A stretch of 64,000 nucleotides of DNA from an uncultured Dehalococcoidia bacterium (GCA_958295865.1 CATQHF010000002.1:1-64000); one strand, 5' to 3'; positions 40,610-49,469 are shown, numbered from the stretch's first letter. A program made the numbers and translations. Notes: generated by a model from the sequence alone, not told the origin.

Positions 40610-41803
40610 ATGAACTCAAGCCCACAACTGTTCAGGATTGAACCTGAAACCAAGAAATCCGAATCCATAGCGGAGGTTGAGTTCTCTTCTTTGGGGTTTC
40701 AAGAGCGTAAAGACATTCAGGAATGGATCTCTGCTAACCCTAGCATCCTAGGCGAAGACCTGCTCATAATCGGCAAAGAGTTCAGCGGCTTTGACAAGAC
40801 GAATGAGCGACTTGATTTGCTGGCTGTGGACTCGGACGGCAAGCTGGTCATAATCGAATAGAAGCGCGACGATAGCGGCTCGGACGCCCATTGGCAAGCT
40901 ATCAAGTATGCGAGTTACTTCCGACATGCTGAGGGTGAGGACATCGTTAGCATGCTTGCAGCGTACAAGGAAGTTTCGGAAGAAGATGCCCACAATATGC
41001 TGTTGCAGCGCCTTGGGACGGATGATTTGAATAGTCTGAACCATGACCAGAGAATTATCCTTGCAAGCCATAGGTTTGCTCCTGAAGTAACCTCCGCCGT
41101 TCTGTGGCTTAACGAAAAGTCACCAGGCGATGACTTGATAACCTGCGTTCAATTGGTTCCATATATGGATTCGAAAACCGATGCCCTATATGTCCAAGCG
41201 AACACAATTATCCCCATCCCGGGCGTAGAAGATTACTTGGTTGGTGTTAGCGACGCTCCGCAAGAAAGTAGCCATAGTCGCAACAATTTTGCGGCTAACC
41301 TGAAAAAAGCCTACAATCGAAATAAGAATGACGAAGTTACTCACTTCCTCAGGAATGTAAGCGATATTGCTACAAGGGAATTGCCTATCGAAACTAGGCC
41401 TGATATGAAAAGTAGATGGGCAGGCAGACACGCGGATAAAATCCGGCGTTATTACCATCTATGGTACTCTCAACCACCCTGGCACAACTGGGGTATGTTT
41501 TATAGGATTGATCTCTCGCCCAAGGATGATAAAACTCGGCTGTGGGAAGCGAGTGTAGGATTTCAATATGGTAGCCATTTTTCTGATGACGACATCAGAG
41601 TCTTGGAAAGCAAACTCGCAAGCATAAGAGTTCACGACGATCAGGTTATAAGCTCCGGCGATTGGGGCGGGCATATCGCGGTGAAACTCAAAGGCAATGC
41701 ACTAGATGACTCCTTCGCTACCACTCTGGGCGACATGTTCAGGCGCTTCATAGAGGTGATTACGCCCGAGATCAAGGATTTCGAGAACGAGAGCAACAAC
41801 TAA
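40610..41803 (+). pseudogene. DUF4268-like PD-(D/E)XK nuclease, interrupted by an in-frame amber codon in the catalytic motif
   Basis: AAGGAG precedes ATG 40610. The first 83 codons read NERLDLLAVDSDGKLVIIE, then TAG (40859-40861), then KRDDSGSDAHWQAIKYASYF in the same frame to 41803. In relatives this spot reads E-x-K (for example IENKLDDSG), so the stop replaces only the x; a leucine TTG to TAG change would explain it. The rest, about 310 codons, is open and intact, including LPYM-like VQLVPYMDSKTDALYVQAN and a C-terminal domain. Base composition is visibly AT-richer than the neighbours, suggesting transfer. Either a young pseudogene or read through. An in-frame ATG at 40952 could start a C-terminal fragment. 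Confidence 0.8.
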
Positions 41804-41811
41804 GAAGGCTC

Positions 41812-43755
41812 ATGACGCATTCGCATCGGCAGGGCAGGCGATATTACCTCAGCGACATTCCGCTGGATGATGCGCTGGCGCGGTTTTTTGGCGTACTGGA
41901 GCGGTCGGATGCGCTGGCGCGTATGCCGTCTGAGATTGTGCCGTTGGCGCAGGCTAGGGGGCGCGTTACGGCTGCGCCCGTGTGGGCGGCGGTGTCGTCG
42001 CCGCACTACGATTCGGCGGCTATGGACGGGATTGCGGTTCGCGCCGTGGATACCGTCGGCGCGACTGAAACATCGCCCTTGCGCCTTGCGGTTGGCGAAC
42101 AAGCCGTCTGGGTGGACACCGGCGATCCGATGCCCGACGGGTTTAATGCCGTCATCATGGTCGAGGTCGTCCATGAAGTCCATGACGGAATGCTGGAAAT
42201 CCAGTCGCCCGCAGCGCCGTACCAACATGTGCGCCCTCTTGGTGAGGATATCGTAGCGACAGAGCTTGTGCTGGCGGAAAGCCATATATTGCGGCCGGTT
42301 GACTTGGGCGCGTGCGCGGCGGCGGGGCTGTCAGAACTGCGGGTGCGCCGCAAGCCGAGCGTGGCTATCATCCCAACCGGCAACGAGCTTGTGCAGGCGG
42401 GCAGCGAGCTGAAGCCCGGCGACATCGTGGAGTTCAACTCGCTTGTGCTGGCGGGCATGGTCGAGGAATGGGGCGGCGACGCTACTACTTGGCAGGCGAT
42501 ACCCGACGATTTCGACATGCTTTTGGATGGCGTTCGCAGCGCGATCGAGCGGCACGACATCGTGCTCGTCAACGCCGGCTCCTCTGCGGGCAGCGAGGAC
42601 TATACGGCGCGAGTCATCGAGGCGCTCGGCGAACTGGTGGTGCATGGCGCTGCTATCCGTCCGGGGCATCCCGTTGCGCTCGGCGTGGTGGACGGCAAGC
42701 CGGCGCTTGGCATTCCGGGCTATCCGGTGTCCGCCGCGCTGACCTGCGAACTGTTCGTGAAGCCGCTGATTGAGCGTAAGTTGGGCGTGTCCGCCACCGC
42801 TCGCAGCAGGGTTCAGGCGACCATCACTCGCAAGACATTGTCCCCTATGGGAGAAGATGAATTTCTGCGCGTGCGGCTGGGGCGGGTAGGCGAGAAGCTG
42901 GTCGCAACTCCGGTGGAGCGCGGCGCGGGCGTGATTATGTCGCTGGTGCGCGCCGACGGCATCGTCAGGCTGCCCCGCTTTTCGGAGGGCGTTGACGCGG
43001 GCGCTGAGGTCGACGTGGAGTTGCTGCGTCCCACAGAAGCCATAGAAGGCACGGTCGTTGCTATCGGCAGCCACGATATGACGCTCGACTTGCTGGCAAG
43101 CCATGTGCGCCGACGGCGTCCGCAGATGTCGCTCGCGTCCTCGAATGTCGGCAGCATGGGCGGGCTGATGGCGCTGGCGCGCGGTGAGGCGCACCTAGCG
43201 GGTTCGCACCTGCTTGACGAGTCGACGGGCGAGTACAACCTTGCTTTCATACGCCGCTTCCTGAAGGGGCGCAGCGTCGTCGTCGTCAACCTCGTTCAGC
43301 GCATACAGGGGCTAATCCTGCCCAGAGGCAACCCTAGAAGTATCAGCGCGCTGGCGGACTTGACGGGGCGCGATGTGGCGTTCATCAACCGACAGCGCGG
43401 TTCCGGCACGCGCCTGCTGCTCGACTACAAGCTGGCGCAATTGGGCGTTGAGCCGGACGATATTCAGGGTTATGACCGCGAAGAGTACACGCATCTGGCG
43501 GTCGCCGCCGCCGTCGCGGGAGGGCGCGCCGATGCGGGTCTGGGCATCTTGTCTGCCGCCAACGCGATGGGGCTGGACTTCGTGCCGCTGCTGCCGGAGC
43601 AGTACGATCTTGTAATACCCGCCGAACACTACGAGAGCGAGCGGGTGCGGTTCGTGCTTTCGATAATCGGAAGCGACGGCTTCCGCGCCGATGTGGATGC
43701 GCTTGGCGGCTACGACACTTCGACTATGGGGCGGGTTGTCGCGCGACTCGACTAG
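41812..43755 (+). CDS. MoeA-like protein fused to a PBP-like domain
   Basis: A 647-residue fusion. Residues 1-400 are MoeA-like (HYDSAAMDGIAVRAVDTVG; DTGDPMPDGFNAVIMVEVV; IPTGNELVQAGSELKPGDI, with N replacing D of the usual TGDEL; GIPGYPVSAAL). From about residue 410, GTVVAIGSHDMTLDLLASHVRRRRP opens a PBP_like domain (PF12727-type) resembling ModA-type substrate-binding proteins, with LVQRIQGLILPRGNP and RQRGSGTRLLLDYKLAQLG. The fusion is known and is thought to sense or choose the metal, possibly tungstate against molybdate. It starts eight bases after the nuclease remnant. Confidence 0.9.
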   Translation: MTHSHRQGRRYYLSDIPLDDALARFFGVLERSDALARMPSEIVPLAQARGRVTAAPVWAAVSSPHYDSAAMDGIAVRAVDTVGATETSPLRLAVGEQAVWVDTGDPMPDGFNAVIMVEVVHEVHDGMLEIQSPAAPYQHVRPLGEDIVATELVLAESHILRPVDLGACAAAGLSELRVRRKPSVAIIPTGNELVQAGSELKPGDIVEFNSLVLAGMVEEWGGDATTWQAIPDDFDMLLDGVRSAIERHDIVLVNAGSSAGSEDYTARVIEALGELVVHGAAIRPGHPVALGVVDGKPALGIPGYPVSAALTCELFVKPLIERKLGVSATARSRVQATITRKTLSPMGEDEFLRVRLGRVGEKLVATPVERGAGVIMSLVRADGIVRLPRFSEGVDAGAEVDVELLRPTEAIEGTVVAIGSHDMTLDLLASHVRRRRPQMSLASSNVGSMGGLMALARGEAHLAGSHLLDESTGEYNLAFIRRFLKGRSVVVVNLVQRIQGLILPRGNPRSISALADLTGRDVAFINRQRGSGTRLLLDYKLAQLGVEPDDIQGYDREEYTHLAVAAAVAGGRADAGLGILSAANAMGLDFVPLLPEQYDLVIPAEHYESERVRFVLSIIGSDGFRADVDALGGYDTSTMGRVVARLD

Positions 43756-43815
43756 CGCAAGGCAACCTGCCGTGATAGGCTCATAGCAAGAGGATTGCAG
43801 GCGCGGGGGCATCGA

Positions 43816-44421
43816 ATGGGTGTGTCAGGCATTGTGCTGGCGGGTGGGCTGAGCCGCAGGCTGGGGCGCGACAAGGCTGTCGAGCCTATCCGCGGTGAGC
43901 CGCTCATCGCGCGCGTCATCGGTCGTCTCGACAGCCTGACCGATGAAACCGTCGTCGTGGTCAACAACGAGGCGAGGGGTGATGAACTGCCGCTGCCTCC
44001 GACTGCCACAACCGCCGTGGACATCTATCCCGACTCCGGCTCTCTTGGGGGCATCTATACCGGATTGACGGCAGCGAGAAACGACTGGTGCGTCGCTGTT
44101 GGGTGCGATATGCCCTTTCTGAACATCGAACTGCTCGCTCACATGCTCACCCTGCGTCAGGGTTATGACGCCGTTGTGCCTGTGCTTGGCGGCTACCCCG
44201 AACCCACGCATGCCGCATACTCCAAAGTCTGCTTGCCGCACATAGAACGCCGTCTGAAAGCCGGTCAACTGAAGATTGCGGGCTTCTTCGATGATGTGCG
44301 CGTCAGGTTCGTCTCCGAGCGAGAGGTAGAAGCCTTCGATGCCGAGCGCCTGAGCTTCTTCAATGTCAACACGCCTGAAGACCTGACGCGCGCGCTTGCG
44401 CTCGCCGACGAGGGCAGATAG
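43816..44421 (+). CDS. mobA: Molybdenum cofactor guanylyltransferase
   Basis: A 201-residue MobA that adds GMP to molybdopterin, giving the bis-MGD form needed by formate dehydrogenase. The GTP-binding motif GIVLAGGLSRRLGRDKAVEP opens the protein, and GCDMPFLNIELL and FFNVNTPEDLTRAL are also typical. ATG 43816 has GGGGG six bases upstream; the frame also opens at TTG 43795. It is 60 bases after the MoeA-PBP gene and just before the MoaD-like gene, in keeping with a cofactor operon. Confidence 0.92.
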   Translation: MGVSGIVLAGGLSRRLGRDKAVEPIRGEPLIARVIGRLDSLTDETVVVVNNEARGDELPLPPTATTAVDIYPDSGSLGGIYTGLTAARNDWCVAVGCDMPFLNIELLAHMLTLRQGYDAVVPVLGGYPEPTHAAYSKVCLPHIERRLKAGQLKIAGFFDDVRVRFVSEREVEAFDAERLSFFNVNTPEDLTRALALADEGR

Positions 44422-44429
44422 CGGGCGTC

Positions 44430-44720
44430 GTGAACGACATGGTTGACATCGGCGTTGAGCTGTTCGGGACGGCGCGCTTGGCGTGCGGGCAACGGCGGCT
44501 GGATGCGCGCGTGCCTGCAAACGCGCATATAGCCGATGTAGTGACCGCAGTCGCAGCGGCTTGCCCCGCTCTGGTTGGGGTTGCGCTGCGCGATGACCTG
44601 AGCGGTCTGCTTGAGAGCTACACGCTCAACCTGAACGCCATAGCCTTCATCGCGGACGATGAGTTGACGCTTCGGAATGGCGATCTGCTGCTCTTGTTCT
44701 CCAGTCAAGCGGGTGGCTAA
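44430..44720 (+). CDS. MoaD/ThiS-like sulfur carrier protein
   Basis: A 96-residue ubiquitin-fold sulfur carrier ending in the GG needed for thiocarboxylation (SSQAGG). Other typical parts are VELFGTARLACGQRRLD and LNAIAFIADDELTLRNGDLLLLF. It is probably the MoaD of molybdopterin synthase, but MoaD-like proteins also accompany tungsten aldehyde oxidoreductases, whose gene follows. It starts with GTG 44430, eight bases after the mobA stop; ATG 44439 is a possible alternative. Confidence 0.85.
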   Translation: MNDMVDIGVELFGTARLACGQRRLDARVPANAHIADVVTAVAAACPALVGVALRDDLSGLLESYTLNLNAIAFIADDELTLRNGDLLLLFSSQAGG

Positions 44721-44739
44721 CCGAGTTTCCCCCGCATGA

Positions 44740-44745
44740 TATAAT
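44740..44745 (+). promoter_or_regulatory. Candidate -10 box before the aldehyde ferredoxin oxidoreductase gene
   Basis: TATAAT 63-68 bases upstream of the GTG start, in the only sizeable gap (87 bp) between the MoaD-like gene and this one. No strong -35 box is seen. Confidence 0.35.
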
Positions 44746-44807
44746 GTCGTTATCACAGATATGAGCACGCCGTTCATGCGGTAGTTACGGCAAAAGGCGA
44801 ACTTAAG

Positions 44808-46652
44808 GTGCTTTATGGCTATAACGGCAAAGCGCTTGTCGTCGACCTGACCAATAGGCAGAGCCATTGGCAGCCGCTTGACGCCGATGCGCTGCGCCGC
44901 TTCATCGGCGGCACGGGCTTGGGCGCATACCTCCTCTACACTCATTGCCCGGCGGGTATTGAGCCGTTGGACAGGCGAAATCCGCTCATATTCGTAACCA
45001 GCCCGCTTGTCGGCAGCAGGCTCACCACATCCAGCAAGTTCGCCGTGCTCATCAAGTCGCCGCTCACGGGATTCATCGGTGATTCCCTGTCGTCCAGCTT
45101 CATGGCGACTGAACTGAAGAAGACAGGCGCGGATGCGCTAATCATCAAGGGCAGAAGCGCTTCGCCTTGCCTGCTGTCAATTGATGATGGCGCGGTGGAC
45201 TTTCTCGACGCAAGCGATCTCATGGGCATGAGCACGCCTGATACCGAGCGCGCTGTCAAGCAGCGACTAGGATGGCGCACGCGAGTCGCCTGCATCGGGC
45301 CGGCGGGCGAGAACCTTGTGCGCTATGCCAGCATCACCAACGACGGAGGGCGGCAGGCGGCGCGCACCGGCCCCGGCGCTGTCATGGGTTCCAAGAACCT
45401 GAAAGCCATTGCCGTCAGGGGTACACGCGCGGTTGCCGTACACGACCCTGGATCGCTCAACACCATCGGCTTGGATCTGACGCGGCGCAGCCTTGGGCCT
45501 GCTACTGAGAAGTACAGGACCCTTGGCACGATGGCGAATGTGTCCGTCTTCAACAGCCTGGGTACGCTGCCGACGCGCAACTTTCAGCAGTCCACCTTCG
45601 AGGGGGCTGACGGCGTGAGCGCGGAGCAGTTTCACCAGTCTAACTTTGTCAAGAATGCCCACTGCGCCAACTGCACTATCGGCTGCGAGAAGATTTTGGT
45701 TACGAGCGACAAGGGCAAGAAGGCGAAAGGTCGGATGGAGTATGAGAGCGCGTTTGCGCTAGGCCCGCTGGTAGGCGTAGCGGACGGCAACGCCGTCATT
45801 CGCGCTTCTACGATGTGCGACGAACTTGGCATAGACACCATCAGCGTCGGCGCGACCGTAGCCTGGGCTATGGAGTGCTTTGAGCGCGGCATCCTGACAC
45901 CGGAGGACACCGGCGGCATACCGCTGCGATTTGGCAGCGCGGATGCGCTCATCGAGTGCGTGCGCCTTATCGCGGAACGCAGCGGCATAGGCGACCTGCT
46001 CGCGGAGGGCAGCCTGCGCGCCTCGCACATCGTCGGGCAGGGGAGCGAAGATTGGGCTATGCAGGTCAAGGGGCTGGAGATGCCCGGATACGAACCGCGC
46101 AGCCTGAAGACGATGGCGCTGGGCTTGGCTGTGAGTACAAGGGGCGCATGTCACAATCGCTCGTCAGCATACGAAGCCGACTTTTCTTCAAGGGTGGACA
46201 GGCTGAAGGCGGATGAGCGGCGCGGGCGCATCACCGCGGAGGGCGAAGACTTCTCCGCGGTACTAGACTCTCTGATATGGTGCAAGTTCTTGCGGAAGGC
46301 GTTTGATGACCTTTACGGGGAATCCGCCGAGATTTACCGCCACATTACCGGCTGGGACATGACCGCCGATGAACTTCGGCTTGCCGGGGAGCGCATCAAC
46401 AACCTGAAGAAGCTGTTCAACATCCGCGAGGGCTGGACACGTGCGGACGACACTCTGCCTCATCGTGTATTCGCTGAAGCGTTGCCGACAGGCGTTGTCG
46501 AAGGTGTCCGTCTGGAGCGCGCGGAACTTGATATGATGGTGCAGGGTTACTACGCCGCGCGAGGGTGGAATGATGATGGGATGATACCGGATGATAAATT
46601 GTGGGAACTAGGGTTGGAGGATGTGGTTGGCGGGAATGGAGGGAATAAGTGA
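44808..46652 (+). CDS. Aldehyde:ferredoxin oxidoreductase (tungsten/molybdopterin)
   Basis: A 614-residue AOR-family enzyme oxidising aldehydes to acids, or reducing acids, with a pterin-bound W or Mo and one [4Fe-4S] cluster. Cluster cysteines are visible: C286, C289 and C293 (NAHCANCTIGCEKIL) and C492 (WCKF). The N-terminal domain has GGTGLGAYLLYTHCPAGIEPL, NPLIFVTSPLVGSRLT and GPAGENLVRYASITNDG. The start is GTG 44808. It lies inside the cofactor and formate dehydrogenase cluster, directly before NuoE/NuoF-like genes, so electrons could go to NAD rather than only to ferredoxin; that link is inference. Substrate unknown. Confidence 0.93.
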   Translation: MLYGYNGKALVVDLTNRQSHWQPLDADALRRFIGGTGLGAYLLYTHCPAGIEPLDRRNPLIFVTSPLVGSRLTTSSKFAVLIKSPLTGFIGDSLSSSFMATELKKTGADALIIKGRSASPCLLSIDDGAVDFLDASDLMGMSTPDTERAVKQRLGWRTRVACIGPAGENLVRYASITNDGGRQAARTGPGAVMGSKNLKAIAVRGTRAVAVHDPGSLNTIGLDLTRRSLGPATEKYRTLGTMANVSVFNSLGTLPTRNFQQSTFEGADGVSAEQFHQSNFVKNAHCANCTIGCEKILVTSDKGKKAKGRMEYESAFALGPLVGVADGNAVIRASTMCDELGIDTISVGATVAWAMECFERGILTPEDTGGIPLRFGSADALIECVRLIAERSGIGDLLAEGSLRASHIVGQGSEDWAMQVKGLEMPGYEPRSLKTMALGLAVSTRGACHNRSSAYEADFSSRVDRLKADERRGRITAEGEDFSAVLDSLIWCKFLRKAFDDLYGESAEIYRHITGWDMTADELRLAGERINNLKKLFNIREGWTRADDTLPHRVFAEALPTGVVEGVRLERAELDMMVQGYYAARGWNDDGMIPDDKLWELGLEDVVGGNGGNK

Positions 46653-46888
46653 TTGCGACAGAAATACAGACCGCTCAAGAGATATGGCCGGCGCTCGCTG
46701 CTGTCGTATTTGTTCCCCATGCGGAAAGCGAATATCAACGACTTGTGGATGTCTTAGACGATTTGATTGATATAGTAGGTGAGAACGAAAATCATGCCTT
46801 GGCTTCATTGATGGAGGTCATAGGCGTGCTGATTGAGAAGTATGAGGATGAACACATTCCTGAACTGGCGGATATAGGGGTTCAGTAG
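46649..46888 (+). CDS. HigA-like antitoxin N-terminal domain, lacking its helix-turn-helix
   Basis: A 79-residue protein resembling only the first half of HigA/COG5499-type antitoxins: EYQRLVDVLDDLIDIVGENENHALASLMEVIGVLIEKYEDEHIPEL is characteristic. In intact relatives a DNA-binding helix-turn-helix follows; here a stop comes at 46886 and no such sequence is found in the next 60 bases. The GTG start overlaps the stop of the oxidoreductase gene, with GAGGG five bases upstream, so it would be translated in the operon. No toxin is adjacent. Likely a truncated remnant or a free-standing domain. Confidence 0.7.
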   Translation: MIATEIQTAQEIWPALAAVVFVPHAESEYQRLVDVLDDLIDIVGENENHALASLMEVIGVLIEKYEDEHIPELADIGVQ

Positions 46889-46948
46889 GAATTGCATCTT
46901 GAACTACTTATCGTAAGAATAGGATAGATACAATGGCCGGGTGCGATA

Positions 46949-47413
46949 TTGAATAACAACAGAAACGAACTGCGGGGCATCTTGCGCCGACGCTTTCCGC
47001 GTGAGCATGGTCAGCTCTTGCCGGCGCTGCATTTCTTGCAGCACGAATTCGGCTACCTGCCGGACTGGGCGATGGAAGTGGTCGGCTGGCATCTGGGGAT
47101 ACCGTCGAGCGAGGTGTATGGCGCGGCAACGAGCTACACCGAGTTGCGTATCGACAAGCCCGGCGAGCATGTCATACGGATATGCACGGGGTTGAGCTGC
47201 CTGCTAAACGGCGGCGGGCGGCTTATGGAACAGGCGCGCGCCGCGCTTGGCGGCAACTCCGACGATGGCATACCCGGCGATGCCGTTACGCTCGAAGAAT
47301 CGCCTTGCGGCTTTCTGTGCGGCGTCGCCCCCGCCGTGGAAGTTGATGGCGTTTGGCAGGGCAAGGCTACTCCCCAATCGCTTGCTGCCGTTCTGAAAGA
47401 GGTGTCGTCTTGA
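46949..47413 (+). CDS. NuoE/HoxE-like [2Fe-2S] subunit of NAD-linked formate dehydrogenase
   Basis: A 154-residue thioredoxin-fold [2Fe-2S] protein of the NuoE (24 kDa) family. Ligands are C79 and C84 (RICTGLSC) and C120 and C124 (SPCGFLC). GQLLPALHFLQHEFGYLPDWAMEVV is the helical N-terminal part. It starts with TTG 46949. It is followed directly by the NuoF-like gene, whose start overlaps its stop, and then by fdhA, which together form an NAD-reducing formate dehydrogenase like FdsGBA or FdhABC types. Confidence 0.9.
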   Translation: MNNNRNELRGILRRRFPREHGQLLPALHFLQHEFGYLPDWAMEVVGWHLGIPSSEVYGAATSYTELRIDKPGEHVIRICTGLSCLLNGGGRLMEQARAALGGNSDDGIPGDAVTLEESPCGFLCGVAPAVEVDGVWQGKATPQSLAAVLKEVSS

Positions 47414-49008
47414 CCAGCGCCGTTTATGATGCCCTGGAGTCCCTCCGCAAGTCTGCCGTCGAGCGGCAAAGGGCGCGCAGTGGGAAGGCGCGCGTCGTGG
47501 TGCAGGTGGGGCACTGCTCGCAGGCGGTCGGCGCGGCGGATGTCGCGGACGCCGTATCCAATGCGCTGCCTGACGATGCCTATATGGTTATCGCGGGCTG
47601 CGACGGAGCATGCTTCGCCGCGCCCAAAGTATCCGTGACTCTTCCCTCCGGGGCGTTCTGTCAACACTCTAATGTGTCTGCCGATAGAGTACGCAAAGGA
47701 TTTAGCATTGCAGCCATCGACTCATCGCAGTCGGGCGACTCTGATGCGGTGAGTTTCTTCAACAAGCAGCATCGTCTGACCCTGCAAGGCTGCGGCGATA
47801 TGGATGCGGTGGACATTGGCGACTATATCCTGAACGGAGGTTACTCCGGTCTGGCGCGCGCGCTGTCGATAACGCCCGAAGAGGTTATCGAAGATGTGCA
47901 AGCGTCCGGGCTGCGGGGCAGGGGAGGCGCGTACTTTCCGGCTGCGCTCAAGTGGCGTGGCGCGCGCTCGGTCAGGAACACGCCGCGCTATCTCGTGGTG
48001 AACTGCGAAGAAGGGGAACCTGGCATCTTCAAGGATCGCCACCTCATGGAGGGAGCGCCGCACCGCCTTCTGGAGGGCGCAATCATCGCCGCCTACGCTT
48101 CGGGCGTTCACGACGCCTATATCTATATCAATGCCGAAGCCAACCTGTCGGCGGAGCGGATGCAAGGCGCTGTCGAGCAGGCATACGACGCAGGACTGCT
48201 GGGCGATGATATTCTAGCATCGGGCTTTGCGCTCCATGTGCGGATTATGCGCGGCGCGGGCGGCTATGTGTGCGGCGACGAAACGACGCTGCTGAACACG
48301 ATGGAAGGCTATCGGCGCGAACCGCGCCAGCGTCCGCCGTTCCCGACGGAGGCGGGGCTTTGGGGCAAGCCTACCGTCATCAATAACGCCGAAACGCTCT
48401 CCGGCGTGTCTTACATCCTTGCCAACGGCGGTGATGCCTTTGCCGCCATAGGCACGGACGCCGACAAGGGCACGAAGATAATCAGCCTGAGCGGCGCGGT
48501 GCGGCGTCCGGGCGTCCTCGAAGTGCCGATGGGAACGACGCTGCGCGAAATCATCTACGACCTGGGCGGTGGCATTCCCGACGGCAGGGACTTGAGCGCA
48601 ATCGCCATCGGAGGCCCGTCGAGCGGCATCTTCCCCGCGTCGATGCTGGATACGCCGATCAAGTCCGGCTTCATCCACGAATCGGGCGTGATGTTGGGCG
48701 CGGGCGGCGTTATCGCGCTCGATGGGCGGGTGAGCATGCTGCAAACGATGCGGAATCTCGCCGCTTATAACGCCGACGAGTCCTGCGGCAAGTGCACGCC
48801 ATGCCGTGAGGGGACGCCGCGCATGGTGGCGCTCGTGGACGGCATCATGTCGGGCAGCGCCTCCGCAAGCGACTTGAACGAACTGCGTCAGCTCGCCGAA
48901 TTGGTCAACGCCGCATCTCTTTGCGGCTTGGGGCAGGCGGCAGGCAACCCCATTCTCAGCGCGATGCACTTCTTCGGCGACGAGATTGCGATACGATTGC
49001 GTGAATAG
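47410..49008 (+). CDS. NuoF/HoxF-like diaphorase subunit
   Basis: A 532-residue flavoprotein that passes electrons to NAD via FMN and a [4Fe-4S] cluster. The NADH/FMN region is GLRGRGGAYFPAALKW and NCEEGEPGIFKDRHLM, and GAGGYVCGDETTLLNTMEGY follows. Cluster cysteines are C459, C462, C465 (ESCGKCTPCREGT) and C505 (SLCGLGQ). The first 95 residues form a thioredoxin-like domain with GHCS and GCDGACFAAP, partly lacking the full cysteine set. It starts TTG 47410, overlapping the NuoE-like stop, with GAGGTG upstream. An open frame further upstream is ignored. Confidence 0.93.
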   Translation: MTSAVYDALESLRKSAVERQRARSGKARVVVQVGHCSQAVGAADVADAVSNALPDDAYMVIAGCDGACFAAPKVSVTLPSGAFCQHSNVSADRVRKGFSIAAIDSSQSGDSDAVSFFNKQHRLTLQGCGDMDAVDIGDYILNGGYSGLARALSITPEEVIEDVQASGLRGRGGAYFPAALKWRGARSVRNTPRYLVVNCEEGEPGIFKDRHLMEGAPHRLLEGAIIAAYASGVHDAYIYINAEANLSAERMQGAVEQAYDAGLLGDDILASGFALHVRIMRGAGGYVCGDETTLLNTMEGYRREPRQRPPFPTEAGLWGKPTVINNAETLSGVSYILANGGDAFAAIGTDADKGTKIISLSGAVRRPGVLEVPMGTTLREIIYDLGGGIPDGRDLSAIAIGGPSSGIFPASMLDTPIKSGFIHESGVMLGAGGVIALDGRVSMLQTMRNLAAYNADESCGKCTPCREGTPRMVALVDGIMSGSASASDLNELRQLAELVNAASLCGLGQAAGNPILSAMHFFGDEIAIRLRE

Positions 49009-49029
49009 TTTTGTGGGAGGATAATTTGC

Positions 49030-49251
49030 ATGAGGGAATCGGTTCGGCGCGTTGTGGCAGTTATAGAGAATTTGCCGGACGAAGAGCAGGATGCGGTATC
49101 TGAGCGCATTATGTCAGAGTTAGCGGATGATATGGAGTGGGAGGCTCGCTTCAATGCCACTACTGATGAGCAGTGGGACAAGCTAGAAGACTTGGCGCGG
49201 CGTGAAATCGCTGCCGGAGATACCGTCCCATTTGAGGGGAATGTCCTATGA
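49030..49251 (+). CDS. Small antitoxin-like protein
   Basis: A 73-residue acidic protein resembling antitoxins that precede ParE/HicB-like genes: VRRVVAVIENLPDEEQDAVSERIMSELADDMEWEARFNATTDEQWDKLEDLARREIAAG. GGAGG precedes the ATG. Its stop overlaps the next gene's start by four bases. The pair is wedged between the diaphorase and formate dehydrogenase genes, with no link to either. The family match is by pattern only. Confidence 0.65.
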   Translation: MRESVRRVVAVIENLPDEEQDAVSERIMSELADDMEWEARFNATTDEQWDKLEDLARREIAAGDTVPFEGNVL

Positions 49252-49457
49252 ATGAATACACAGCGGTAATCAAGCAGGATGGCGACTGGTGGATTGGATG
49301 GATAGAGGAAGTGCCGGGCGTGAACTGCCAGGAAGCAACTCGTGAGGAGTTGCTGGAGACTCTTGAAATCGCTCTGAAAGAGATTTTGGAGTTGAACAAG
49401 GAAGATGCCATAACCGCAGCCGGAGATAATTATCAGGAAGAACGCATAGCCGTATGA
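49248..49457 (+). CDS. HicB-like small protein
   Basis: A 69-residue protein with the HicB/UPF0150 pattern: EYTAVIKQDGDWWIGWIEEVPGVNCQEATREELLETLEIALKEILELN. The start overlaps the preceding antitoxin-like gene (ATGA overlap). No HicA toxin is seen. It may be an orphan HicB, or the regulator half of an uncommon two-gene module. Confidence 0.7.
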   Translation: MNEYTAVIKQDGDWWIGWIEEVPGVNCQEATREELLETLEIALKEILELNKEDAITAAGDNYQEERIAV

Positions 49458-49469
49458 GGCTAAGTATCA

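Noticed and set aside
40610..41803. Pyrrolysine or general amber recoding in the genome
   Set aside because: Other genes here end normally in TAG (for example leuB, folB and fdhA), so one internal TAG is better explained by mutation.
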